Assembly (NCBI RefSeq): GCF_000002425.4
Contig: NC_037271.1
Coordinates: forward strand, 12,036,786-12,100,785
DNA length: 64,000 nt
DNA from: Physcomitrium patens
Taxonomy: Eukaryota > Streptophyta > Bryopsida > Funariales > Funariaceae
Reading direction: 5' to 3'
Shown here: positions 35,495 through 48,169 of the stretch, piece after piece
How the letters are laid out: the number at the start of each line of letters is the position of its first letter
Numbering within the stretch: the stretch's first letter is position 1
Notes under the pieces: generated by a model
Seen by the model: the letters and a program-made list of their open reading frames with translations, nothing else
Databases searched by the model: none
What the model was told of the DNA's origin: nothing
Made by a program: the position numbers and the translations under genes

Positions 35495-37753
35495 ACTAAA
35501 TAAAAATAAAATTTGTGTTAAAAATTAACATTTCAATGTGGATGTAATGGAATGTCAATATGAATTGAACATAAGTGTAAGTCTATATTCTTGCATATAT
35601 TTGTAAATAATTTATTCCCTTACTCATAGTCAAGTGAGCCCAGAGAAACCAGGAATTTTGTTTAGATTAGTAGGTTTTTAAGAGCTGATTTAGATGGAGA
35701 ACTTCAGTTTAATAATGCAGTATTTTTGTTTAGATAATTGGGCTTGTTGTTAGAATGGTTTATGTTGTTCTTTTTCACAATGTGGGCCATGTTTTTTCTC
35801 CTTACATGACCTTTTATAGATTGATATATATATATATATATATATATACTAAATGTTGTTGTTTTAAAACTCGTATTGTGTGTTAGTTTGTTTAAACTTT
35901 AATTAGAAAGAAATAAAAAAAAATAAAGTTATCAGGTGAAGCCCTGAGTTACATGGATCCATAAAAGCCAACTCATCTCGGCAAGTGGGTTGTCATTCAT
36001 CCATGACCGTGTACATCCATCCATCCTCCCAAGTACTCACTCTGTCAGTTAGCTAAGGACAGATTTGTCCCTTTTTTTCTGTCCATTCAATGCCTGCACA
36101 AATCTTCTCTGAAGCTTTGATGAAGGTGGGTGACCTATGCTTCAAAATAAATCAATAAATAAACAAAATAAAAATCATTTGAAATAAAACAAACAGAATT
36201 AATACTAAAAAATACTAAAAAATACTAAAATTTTGATGTCTTAATCGCAATTTATAGTAAATATGCAAATTTATGCATACATATACTTTTAATGATAAAG
36301 AATAAAACGGATATATATATATATATATATATATAATTGTTTCCCTTGGTTTAGAACTTTGGAGGACAATAGAGGCAGTTTGTGAGAAAGAGTTGAAAGA
36401 ATATGAGATATCTATATTATGGGTAAGTTATATAGATATTATGGGTAATGTTGAACTTATTTTTACAAGATTTAAGTAATAGTAAATTAGCTAGTTTTGT
36501 AGAAACTATGTGGTGTGGTAACATGCTTTTAAGATATATATATATATATATATATTTATATAAATCTTAGATTTTATAAGGTTTGGAAAATGTGGAGCAT
36601 TTGGTGCTCATATTCATCTTCAATATTTTTTAATTACACCGTAATGAGATCTAACTATATGACATTTAAGCAAATTGTTATGTATTTACATTATTTATAA
36701 TGTATCCAAAAATATTAGGGCCTTTTGTTAGGAATATATATATATATATATATATATCAATACGTACATCCCTAGCAACACATTAATAACCAAAGTTCAA
36801 GTTTGAGATCCAGTCTTCTTCACTTTGTGACTAAAGACTATGCAACAAAACATTTGAGTTATTGTTTTACCAACTTGCTATTCTTAAACGGCATATAATC
36901 TACTTGCTACACCAAATTCTTCTCTTCCATGCATACATGGATGAATGTAGATGATAAAATATGGATGAGAGTGCATACTAATCATTCACAATCTTATGAA
37001 AGGTGGTCAAAGGGCTACTTGACATAGGGATATCACCAATTAATATAACCAAGTGCCCTCATTAATGGAAGGTAATGATAAATATTGTTATGGCCTTATT
37101 GTAAAGGTGATGTACCCTTTGATATAGAAATTTATATGATACCAATACATATCCGTAATTTTGTAGTTGGGAATGGAAGTAATTATTTTTTTTTTTTTTT
37201 AAGATGTAAGGGGGGAGGGGAAAAGAAGGTGACACATTAAATAATGTCAATGGAAAATATTGACATCAATGTCACTTGGTTTAGATAAAAACAACTTGTC
37301 AATGCAATCAAGTTTGTCCTTGGGACCATCTTACTCCCCCATAACCTACTATAGAGATCATGTTGGATTGAGTGATGTGATATGTGACCCTAAGTAATGC
37401 ATTAAAAGATTGAGAAGAAAATAAATTACTAAATTAATATGGATTTCTCATATCAATAGGGTAAGATGTACTGTTAATTCAAACACCCACTGAATACATG
37501 AAATATAAAACTGGCTTTTTGCATGGAATCCTAACTAAAGTCATGACCATTTTGAAATTTTGGAGCAGGCTTTGTATGGGTTGAAAGCCACCCACAAATA
37601 ATAACAATAATAAATCTGATAAAAGTTCTGATAGAGAATCAGGATTAGGTTAGGGTTTGAGTGATTTGTTCAGCTGGATTAGTGAATATGAAACCACACA
37701 TAGAAAGTTGGAAAATAAAAGAAAAAACCATGTAGAAGCATTTAATTCAATTT

Positions 37754-37801
<48 letters not shown>

Positions 37802-38300
37802 AATTGTTAAAGAAAAAGAAAACAAATTTGTGAAGAAAAGAAGTAAAGTAAGAAGAAGTCAAAGGGTTGTGCAATGAGAGGCAACAATTAAACTAACACC
37901 TCTCAAAAGCTAACAAGATAAAAGAAATAGGAGGAGGGGTTCTTCAATAACCTAGACAATTCACTTGCCTTCTACAAAGGACTTCCACCTTTTTTACCAA
38001 TTCTTATCAATAGCATGGCCATTCTTGATATTAATAACATTAATAACACATTATTAACACAATGAGACAATCATGCATGTGGGGGACCCAAAACAATAGT
38101 AGAACCAAAAAAAACTAAAAAGTGAAAAGTAGAGGTGGCAAGTTCCAAGTTTTATAATTTGTTTTTGTGGGGGGAGGGGGGGGGGTATGGTCACATCCAT
38201 CCATCCATCTCCTCCTCCCAAGGGTCCAATTCATCCACCATCATAAAACAAAACAAGCCATTATAATATGCATTAGAATATGAAGGCCATGAGAGCCATG

Positions 38301-40795
38301 CTAATTTTTTTGTTATCTATGCCATGCTTTTGGGGTCTTCTACTACAAGAGAAGGGGGTGCTTCCTTATCATTAGGTTCCAAAGGACAAAGGCAAGGCAA
38401 GTGCTTCGTTTGATGGCCACCTCTTGCACAAGCTCCGCTCCCCATTGGAACCCCAAGCTTGGAGTAGGTTTGGATCTCCGATACCCAAAAAGAAAAAGGA
38501 AAAGGAAAAGGAAAAGTACCCCACCCCCCCCCAACACGTCCACCTCAGCATGCACCGAGATGCGACCCCTGCCACGAGGGCACCCCACGACCACGTCAGC
38601 AGCCCCACCCCCGTCCCCCTCTCCCTCGTTGTGTGTGTACATCGCCCCTCTCGTCGAATGTAGAGCGTGCGAATTCGGCGTTTGTTCGACGAATTGCTGA
38701 ATTCTGACGCCCGTTGCTCGTGAGATGTAATCGCGACGGGTTAACAAGAATCTCCGCGACGAATCAGCCGCAATCTTTTTCGCCCACGGTGACCGAAATC
38801 GAGAGAATATTAAGAATTGTGTTGTGTTTTGTGTTTTCGAGTTTTGGTGTTTTTGACTGATTTCGGCGGAGTGAGGTGTTGGGGACGGGCGTGGGTAGGT
38901 GGGTGCGTGCGTGGGTTAGGGCAGGATCGTCGCGAGGCATGGCTACAGCGTGGGTGGTAATGAGAGGTCACCATGGGTCATGTCGGTCGTGGAGGCATTA
39001 ATGGGCTCGACTGGCTCCACAAGGCCGGAGGCGCAGCTGCCTCGTGCGAAGCCTGTGGAAGCGGCGTCACCCTGCGTGTTACAGGCTGAGTCTGGAGCGT
39101 ATTCAGAGCCGTTTGTTTGGTTATGAATAACCTTGTCCCGTTGTCCTCGATCGTTTGGTCAATTCAGAGCCTGTGGGGGGTCAGTCTGTCTGTCTGTATG
39201 TCGATCTGTATTCTGCTGCTGCAGCTGTAGTCGATGCTGCAGTGACCGATCGCTCGTATCTTCGTGCATCCCCCTGAGAGAGAGCCCCCCCACTGCAGTC
39301 ATCAGCCAGCAGCTATGGTCATAGCTAACCTACAGGATCATGCAGCTGCATGACCTTTCTGGTGGGTCGTCGTCCCCTTCCCTTGAAAAGCACAGTCGCA
39401 CTGTGGACCCAGTCTTGCATCAGTGCCTCGTTGTGAAGCAGAAGCTGGCATCAAGTGTAGAAGACATAGTATCCTGCGGCATCTTTGGGTTGTGCTCATG
39501 ACGGGCGGCGCTCTTCTTGACTAGCTGATTGGTTTTCTCTTCATTGCAGCGTCGACGTGTAGGTTTGGTCCTCTTTTGTGTGCACTGATCCATGATCGGA
39601 GCTTTGTTAGGGTAGTCAAGGGGCTCGGCCAGTAGTTTTTGCGAAAAAACAAAAGACTTAGAGAAGATAGTCAGGGTTCTGAGGTTAGTTTTGTTGGCAG
39701 CTCCTCTAATCGTCAGGGTTTTAGCCACGATGGCTTGTTAACACACCTCGACTTGGTTGAAAGATTTGATTACTTGGGGCGTCGTCGAACATGCCACGAG
39801 GTTGTTAGTTAGTATTGAGGGTAGCATTTTCTGCACAATTTTCGAGTTGGAAAATTTTCCGGGAGTTCGCCTTGTTTATCATTTCTGCTTGCAATGGAGA
39901 ACTACTCACGGAATAAACCGTGAGGAAAACTTCGGCTCCTGAACGTACTTAATTTGGAATGCTTTCCTGAATGCGCTCGAGAAAAATCTTATGGGTGTGT
40001 AGAAAGTGCCACTGGGCTCGACTGCATTGTTGTAGACGATGCCAGCGCTTAGTGAACTTCCAAAACGGGATGTTCTGAGACTAAGTCAATGTGGGGATTC
40101 TTCACCTGGCACGAAGGTATCGATGTAAACCGCCATCGCCACGGGTATGAAGCATCAGTCGAATTCCTTGTGCTGGTAGAACCGTTTGATGGAATTAAAA
40201 TACAGGAGCAGACCCACTGACCGTTCGAGTTTCGCAGACCAAACAGTGACGGCTCCTTGGAAGCTGTCATTTTGAGCAGCCTATGCTCGACAGTCTTACA
40301 CCAACTTCGCTGTGCGATCTTCCGGGAATTTGTGCCATTGAGGCACTAGCCGATAATTACTGCATGGGAGACTTCCGCTCAGGTACTGCACGTCGACTCC
40401 TGCAACTTCTCAATCAGACAGGGTTATACTGCTTCCTTCAGGGCTGATTGTAACAAAAAGTTTCTGTCACGACTGTAATTTGCAACCAGCAATGCAGAAG
40501 TTCTATGACATTCATAGCAATGCCGATGAGTGCAATGATCAGAACCTGGTTAATATTTTAACTAAGCGATGAAGTGATCACCGACCCGTTGTGCAAAGAA
40601 ACTGAATTTTTTTGCGTCAGTTGTAGAAACTTCATGCCGATGTTATGACCCTTTAGTATCATCCTTGCAGGTAATAGCTGCCCTCCGGTTCAGGCTGCGG
40701 CGAATCAGTGCTGGCATTGGTTGGATGGACGGGAAGAAATAGCCAACTCCTTAGCCACTGGAAACCGCCTCAGAAGGCTGGACAGAGGGGGAATC
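38301..40795 (+). promoter_or_regulatory. Upstream region and long 5' leader of the EMS1-like receptor gene
   Basis: Composition turns GC-normal near 38400, about 2.4 kb before the receptor start codon, with no convincing protein-coding frame. It holds a GGAAAA-type repeat (about 38488-38515), a TCTG repeat (about 39182-39198) and a 20-codon upstream ORF (38939-39001, MATAWVVMRGHHG...). A CCTTGCAG acceptor-like site at about 40664-40671 suggests a leader intron ending some 125 nt before the ATG. Long leaders are common for plant LRR receptor kinases. Transcript limits are inferred. Confidence 0.4.
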
Positions 40796-43700
40796 ATGGA
40801 TTTCTCCACTTCCATGCAACTGAGGTTGCTCATCCTGGCAATTCTGGTGAGAGAGCTCCCTGAAGTGATGGCCATCAACGCCGAGGGAAGCGCATTGTTG
40901 GCATTCAAGCAGGGGCTTATGTGGGACGGTTCCATTGATCCTTTGGAAACCTGGTTGGGAAGCGACGCCAATCCCTGCGGATGGGAGGGTGTCATCTGCA
41001 ATGCCCTCAGCCAAGTCACGGAGCTCGCTCTCCCTCGGCTCGGACTCTCTGGCACCATTTCCCCGGCGCTTTGCACCCTGACCAATTTGCAGCACCTTGA
41101 TCTCAACAATAACCACATCTCTGGTACTCTTCCGTCTCAGATTGGCTCTTTGGCCAGTCTACAGTACCTCGACCTTAACTCAAACCAATTTTATGGTGTG
41201 CTTCCTCGGTCGTTCTTCACCATGTCCGCATTGGAGTACGTGGAGTTAAGCTTCAACTCGTTCTCCGGAGAGCTTCCTGCTGAGATTGAAGCACTTCGCC
41301 GTCTTCACACGCTCATCCTAAGAGAAAATTCTTTTACGGGATCTATTCCCGCGCAAGTCGGGAGCCTCGTTGATCTGAAGCGGCTTGACCTCAGTTTCAA
41401 CTCCTTCTCCGGCATTGTCCCGCCGCAGCTGCAGGGGTTGGTGAACATGGAAGAGTTGAGCCTAAGTGCGAACTCTTTCACCGGGGAATTGTTTGCAATC
41501 AACATGATGACTAATCTCTACAGCGTCGATGTTAGTGGCAACCTCTTCTCTGGGAGCATCTCACCCCTCTTGGCCTCCTTGAAGAACCTCCAGGCGTTGG
41601 ACTTGAGCAACAACTCGCTCTCAGGAACTATCCCGACCGAGATCTGGGGCATGACGTCGCTTGTCGAGCTTTCTCTAGGTTCCAATACCGCCCTCAACGG
41701 CAGCATACCGAAAGATATCTCCAAACTTGTCAACTTGACGAATTTGTTTCTGGGGGGTTCGAAGTTAGGAGGGCCGATACCACAGGAAATCACACAATGT
41801 GCCAAGCTTGTCAAGCTCGACCTCGGTGGCAATAAATTCAGCGGTCCAATGCCAACCTCCATTGGCAATTTGAAACGCTTAGTGACGTTAAATCTGCCAA
41901 GTACGGGGCTCGTGGGCCCAATCCCTGCTTCTATTGGTCAATGTGCCAACCTCCAGGTCAGTCCTCATCGCAAAACCATTCGACCTTCTGCATTAAATTC
42001 TGACAATGACTCTTGATCTCGATGTTTTAGTGTCTTCTGCATAAATCTCAAACCTCCTCTGCGTGTGCAGGTGCTTGATCTCGCGTTCAACGAGCTCACT
42101 GGCTCACCTCCCGAAGAGCTTGCTGCACTTCAAAACCTGCGATCATTATCTTTGGAGGGTAACAAGCTGTCAGGACCGCTGGGTCCATGGGTTGGGAAGC
42201 TGCAAAACATGTCCACATTGTTGCTCTCGACAAACCAGTTTAACGGCTCCATCCCTGCCTCTATTGGGAACTGCTCGAAGCTTAGGAGTTTGGGGCTTGA
42301 TGACAACCAGCTGTCGGGGCCCATCCCGCTTGAACTTTGCAATGCCCCTGTTCTGGACGTGGTCACCCTCAGCAAGAACCTTCTCACAGGCACGATCACT
42401 GAGACTTTCCGACGATGTCTGGCTATGACCCAGCTCGACCTTACGTCGAATCACCTCACAGGCTCGATCCCTGCGTATCTTGCTGAGCTTCCCAACTTGA
42501 TCATGCTGTCTCTGGGCGCGAATCAGTTCTCCGGTCCCGTGCCTGATTCCCTGTGGAGCTCCAAGACCATCCTCGAATTGCAGCTGGAGAGCAACAACCT
42601 GAGCGGCGGCTTGTCTCCCTTGATCGGCAACAGCGCGTCGCTGATGTATCTGGTGCTCGACAACAACAATCTCGAGGGGCCAATACCACCTGAGATTGGG
42701 AAATTGAGCACTTTGATGATATTCTCCGCGCATGGTAACTCTCTCAGTGGGTCGATCCCCTTGGAGCTTTGCAACTGCTCCCAGCTCACTACACTGAACC
42801 TGGGAAACAATTCTCTAACCGGGGAGATTCCTCATCAGATTGGAAACCTCGTAAACCTTGACTACCTGGTGCTGTCGCACAATAATCTCACAGGGGAGAT
42901 CCCCGACGAAATATGTAATGATTTCCAGGTGACAACTATTCCCGTTTCGACCTTCCTCCAGCACCGCGGCACCTTGGACTTGTCATGGAACGATCTTACA
43001 GGGTCGATTCCGCCCCAGCTCGGAGATTGCAAGGTCCTCGTCGACCTCATTCTGGCGGGGAACCGATTCTCTGGACCGCTGCCTCCCGAACTCGGTAAGC
43101 TGGCGAATCTGACCTCACTGGACGTGTCGGGAAACCAACTCAGTGGCAACATCCCCGCGCAGCTGGGCGAATCGCGCACATTACAAGGGATAAACCTCGC
43201 GTTCAACCAGTTCTCGGGAGAAATTCCTGCCGAGCTTGGCAACATCGTCAGCCTGGTGAAGTTGAATCAGTCAGGGAACCGACTAACGGGATCTTTACCT
43301 GCGGCACTTGGCAACTTGACCAGCTTGTCGCATTTGGATGTGAGCAAAAATTCCCTAAGCGGGATGATTCCAATGGCGATGGCCAATCTGGTTTCCATCG
43401 TGGGCATGAACTTGGCAGAAAACGAGCTCAATGGTAGCATTGCGGGGCTGCTCTCGGAAAGCACTGTGTGGCGCCAAATGCAGTCACTAAATCTCAGCTG
43501 GAACCAGTTATCCGGGGAAATTCCAGCTTTGGTCGGGAATCTCTCAGGCTTAGCCGTGCTCGACTTGAGCAACAATCACTTTTCCGGCGAAATCCCAGCC
43601 GAAGTGGGCGACTTTTACCAACTCTCGTACTTGGACCTGTCCAACAACGAGCTTAAGGGAGAGTTTCCCAGCAAAATCTGCAACCTTCGCTCGATAGAAT

Positions 43701-44992
43701 TGCTGAATGTCTCCAACAATAGGCTGGTTGGGTGCATTCCCAACACGGGAAGCTGTCAATCACTCACCCCGTCCTCCTTCCTCGGCAACGCAGGCCTCTG
43801 CGGGGAAGTTTTGAACACACGCTGCGCTCCCGAAGCCTCTGGCCGAGCCAGCGATCATGTCAGCCGCGCCGCGCTGTTGGGCATCGTTTTGGCATGCACC
43901 TTGCTCACATTTGCGGTGATCTTCTGGGTCTTACGCTACTGGATACAGCGGCGAGCCAATGCGCTCAAGGATATAGAGAAAATCAAGCTCAACATGGTGC
44001 TGGACGCGGACTCCAGTGTCACCTCCACAGGGAAGTCGAAAGAGCCGTTGAGCATCAACATTGCCATGTTCGAGAGACCACTGTTGCGACTCACTTTGGC
44101 CGACATCCTGCAAGCCACCAACAACTTCTGCAAGACGAACATTATTGGCGATGGTGGGTTCGGGACGGTGTACAAAGCGGTGCTACCCGACGGTAGGATT
44201 GTAGCCATCAAGAAACTCGGCGCTTCGACAACGCAAGGAACTCGAGAATTTCTGGCTGAGATGGAGACTCTCGGCAAGGTGAAGCATCCTAACCTGGTGC
44301 AGTTACTGGGATACTGTTCCTTCGGCGAGGAGAAGCTTCTCGTGTATGAGTATATGGTGAACGGAAGCTTAGACCTCTGGCTTCGTAATCGAGCTGACGC
44401 ACTGGAGAAGCTCGATTGGAGCAAGCGCTTTAACATTGCAATGGGATCCGCCCGAGGGCTTGCGTTCCTGCATCACGGGTTCATTCCACACATCATCCAC
44501 CGCGACATCAAGGCCAGCAACATTCTGCTGGACGAGAACTTCGATCCCAGAGTTGCCGATTTCGGCCTGGCGCGGCTGATCAGCGCGTACGACACGCACG
44601 TCAGCACCGACATCGCCGGCACGTTTGGGTACATTCCCCCGGAATATGGGCAATGCGGGAGGTCCTCGACGCGCGGGGATGTTTATAGCTACGGGATAAT
44701 ACTCCTGGAGCTCCTGACGGGGAAGGAGCCCACAGGGAAGGAGTACGAGACCATGCAGGGCGGGAATTTGGTGGGGTGCGTGCGGCAGATGATCAAGCTC
44801 GGCGATGCGCCGGACGCGTTGGATCCCGTGATTGCTAACGGGCAGTGGAAGAGCAACATGCTGAAGGTCCTCAATATAGCTAATCAGTGCACTGCGGAGG
44901 ATCCTGCTCGCAGACCGACCATGCAACAAGTGGTGAAGATGCTGAGAGATGTGGAAGCCGCTCCCCAGTTCAAAACTCTGACGAATGTGTAA
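40796..44992 (+). CDS. EMS1: Leucine-rich-repeat receptor kinase, EMS1/EXS-like
   Basis: Membrane receptor kinase. In flowering plants EMS1 binds the small secreted protein TPD1 and controls anther cell fate; moss orthologues predate anthers. Two exons, 40796-41956 and 42071-44992 (114-bp intron, phase 0), give 1360 aa. Order: signal peptide (about 1-26, MQLRLLILAILV core); LRR N-cap with paired Cys (NPCGWEGVIC); more than thirty plant-type LRRs (LxGxIP) with an island-like break (TIPVSTFLQHRGTLDLSWND) that EMS1 also has; Cys-bearing cap (CGEVLNTRC); membrane helix about 987-1011; kinase domain with IGDGGFGTVYK at about 1079, catalytic Lys1101, HRD 1197-1199, DFG 1217-1219 and GTFGYIPPEYGQ. 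Kinase phrases such as EEKLLVYEYMVNGSLDLWLR and FLHHGFIPHIIHRDIKASNI are near-identical to EMS1. It is an RD kinase with all key residues. It is longer than Arabidopsis EMS1 (1192 aa as I recall), by extra LRRs. In-frame TTG codons upstream are not starts; 40796 precedes the signal peptide. Confidence 0.94.
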
Positions 44993-46050
44993 TTGACCTT
45001 GTTAGGCAATCTGATGGGTTCCGTCACCGATTCAGATGGGGAAGCATTCGTCTGTTCGACAGATCGAGATGTAGCGGATACGTGCTTCACGCAGCACAGA
45101 GTTGTTTGTTCACGGTTATTGCATTCGAAGATTCGAGCAGCTCACCACAACACGGTTGCTGGGAACAGGGGAGACAGCCAAACGTTGCGAATACGGCGCT
45201 CGTCAAGTCGAGGTACTAATCGACCACTCACCTTCATTTAGCAAACAGCTCGGGTGTCCACCAAAAGCTGCGATTTTTACCTTTCCGGACGCTTCTAACG
45301 AAACTGGATTTCTCTGATTGCGTCAGGGTAACACGTCGAGACCGCGGGCTCGTTTTGGAAGCGGCATCCCACAAGTAGCCCATCGTAGCTGAGAGCCCAG
45401 ACTGGTTAGCCATCGTGGCCAGCATCGAACTTATTTGTATCATTCATAATGTACCATCTCAGGTTTACCGACAGGTGCAAAACCTGGAAATCCGGAAGAG
45501 AGTGTATCCGCCGCTTTTATGTAAAATTATGAACTTCAAAGCTCGCTCCTCGCGAGTATTTAATTCATCTGCCAACATCACGTCGCTCTATACTTTAATC
45601 TCAAAATGCAATTTTTTCCTGTTGTGAAGCTTTTGAACTGTCATGTGTTCAAATCTTTCTGGTGCCAAGTAACTTTTAGCATTTATGAGAATCTGCTTTT
45701 TCGTGTACTCCATCGCTTGAGGCGGATGGAGGACCTACGAAGCTACCTGCGAGTAGGGTCAACGACGAGGTCAACGCCTCAGTCGGTGAACAAGTCAACG
45801 TCGTCGCGATTGTCGGTGGGATGGTGCCGAGAGGAGTATATGCTTTTGGAACGTGGGATGCCATCTGAACTGTTTGGATCGGGAATGAAATGACCCAGAT
45901 CTCAATGGAATGTGCCGATGCCGAACAACATATTTGTGAGTTGACGGAGGATGACGTTGTGATGTTCCCTACCCAGGACAAGACCCGAGGCTAGTTTGTG
46001 AAATTTTGTGAGCATTTGTTGATATTCTTCATGAATTTTGATTCATCTAC
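44993..46050 (+). other. 3' flank of the receptor gene, with a doubtful open segment
   Basis: The first few hundred bases are presumably the receptor's 3' UTR. Between about 45676 and 45993 there is a GC-normal patch open on both strands (101 codons on the minus strand, about 45 on the plus strand ending near 45890). I do not recognise a protein. Composition turns AT-rich after 46000. Confidence 0.4.
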
Positions 46051-46198
46051 TTTCCTCCCTCTCAGCAAGTAGAAAATCAGAGAAGTATACTGTGGATTTT
46101 GATAGTAGAATTGTGTTGTAGGTCTCCTATTTCTCTAAATATTTTCTTTTATTTTGTATTATCATCAGGGTTTTGCATACTTATGATTATTATTATTG

Positions 46199-46234
<36 letters not shown>

Positions 46235-47640
46235 TGTGTGTGTGTGTGTGTGTATTTATATGTATGTGATTTATTAATATGTGGTTTGTAAATGCACAAT
46301 TTTGTTGTAAGATTTCAAAATACCAAAAAATTCAAATTACCACATAGAAAAAGACAAGTTAAAGAAGGATGCAGCTTCGAAATAATTATTGTGATAAAGA
46401 ATTAATAATTAATTATATCATAAATATGCTAGTAAAAAGTACTGAATTAAAATGATTTTATAGGCTTTGCGTTTTAGCACATTGAATGCTTATTTGAATA
46501 TTATATTTCTGAAAATATATAACCATAGAAATATATATAAATATAACTCTTGTTATCAGATATTAGAAATTTAAAAAATGTTTTTTACATTGGCTTAGTT
46601 CCAAATAAAAACAGTGACATTGTCTTAATCTTGGACCAAAGTAGGTAGATTATATTTATATATTTGTTAAAGACATAATATATTAATGATTTGTAGAAAA
46701 ATGTCTTCTTAAAACAATTGTTTATCTGCAAAAGAAAAGAAAAGAAAAGAAAATCATCTTGTAGTCATTGTCTTTATCTTGTTTTATCTTACCTTGTTTG
46801 ATAGTGATTTAAAATTCTTGATGAAAAAATAAAAACTTTAAAACTTTATAACTATAAAAATTAGTAACTGTAATGAAAACGCTTACTGTTTACTTTTTTC
46901 TTTTGGTTTAAGTGAAATCAATTACACTAAAAACCAAAAAAATAAAATAAGAATACACAATATAAAGCAGATTATGAGTTGTTTTGAAGAAAAAGTTATT
47001 TTTATGAATTAAAAATTTTATGTTTTTTAAGTTTAAAATATACAATAAAAAACATAATAAGAAAGTCTCTTTTGATAAATTGAGATGCCAATTGATTAGA
47101 AAGAGTATTTCTAAACTTTACAAGAGTTTATTGTTATATATTTTAATGACCATAATGTATTGCAATGGAATATCAGATTATTTACAGATTGCAACAAATA
47201 AATAAAAATATAAAAATATAATTTTAAAATTTTTAATCCTATTTGATGTATAATTTCTATATTAGATTAAGTCCATAACTATACCATTTTGTTGCTATTG
47301 TTGTTTAAAAGCTTACTATATATTATAATATATTTTTTACAAGAGATAATATTTTTTTATTATTACATCTTCTTATGTAATACAATCAAGTTCTTATCAT
47401 TATTATCTTTAAACTTCAATTTTCAAATGCCATTGTTGTTTTAGAATAGCTACAAAAAAAAAAAAAAAAAAAAAAAAAAAACTTAAGAAAACTACTTATT
47501 CAACAATGTTCATTGATGCATATACAAATTTTTGTAATAGTATATGGATAGATATTAATAGTATTAACTTTCATAAAATAAATTACAAAAAAATAAGATG
47601 ATGTTGAAATATTTTTTTCAAAATTTTAGAGAATGATTAA
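46051..47640. other. AT-rich DNA, probably decayed repeats
   Basis: No gene recognised. It contains (AT)n(GT)n at 46203-46253, an AAAAG run near 46734-46755 and a 28-base A tract at 47454-47481. The base composition is the same as that of the decayed retrotransposons to the right. Confidence 0.5.
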
Positions 47641-47739
47641 ATTGTTGTGTAAATAAAGATCATCATTCAAAACAAATTTAGTGCCAAAAATCAACACAAA
47701 GTATGCAATCTAAACCAAATACAAATGCACTCTCAAAGA

Positions 47740-48169
47740 AAGTTGAAAAATCTAAACATTGCTAAGTTAAGCTATCTCTCACACTACAAAGAGAGAATCC
47801 AAAAATGCAAGTGTGTGTAGAGAAAACCTTAAAAACTTTACTAAAAAACTAATCATTGTAGTTAAATAAAATCTTACAACAATGACTTTTTTTTTCTTTT
47901 AAAATCACTTACAAGAATGTCAAGGGAGTTTCTCTACCTAAGTCTTCAAACCATAGTTGATACTATTAAGATCAAGTAACAAAAAATATTAATTAAATAA
48001 AAATATACTAAATTGAACAAAACTAGATTATATCCATTTTATGCGATTTGATACTTGATGCAATATTAGGTGATAATTATTATATAAATAAAGATTATCA
48101 TATACAATAGATTGAATGCCAAAAATTAACATGAAGTATGCAATCTAAATCAAATATAAATGTATGACA
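47740..48169 (-). repeat. LTR-like repeat, left copy (PHD-gypsy family)
   Basis: About 430 bp that matches 50742-51186 over its length (shared runs include GCCAAAAATTAA and AATAAAGAT) with many differences. Its outer edge repeats again at 47640-47735, as expected when a further LTR begins there. Boundaries are approximate. Confidence 0.6.

Larger units (their letters stand above)
28741..38300. other. About 9.5-kb gene-less, very AT-rich region
   Basis: No gene recognised on either strand; open frames are short and Ile/Asn/Lys/Phe-rich as expected from composition. (AT)n tracts occur at 28760-28780, 28857-28886, about 29069-29097, 33467-33491, 33999-34022, 36310-36334, 36531-36555, 36736-36757 and 37757-37784. 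Two small GC-normal islets interrupt it, at 35140-35310 and 35930-36140. The composition resembles the decayed transposon DNA at the right of the window, so this is probably old repeat DNA decayed past recognition; that is inference. Confidence 0.55.

Noticed and set aside
38343-38747. 134-codon minus frame with poly-Phe/Leu run
   Set aside because: It is the translation of a GGAAAA-type repeat, starts with a non-ATG codon and lies in promoter-like DNA.
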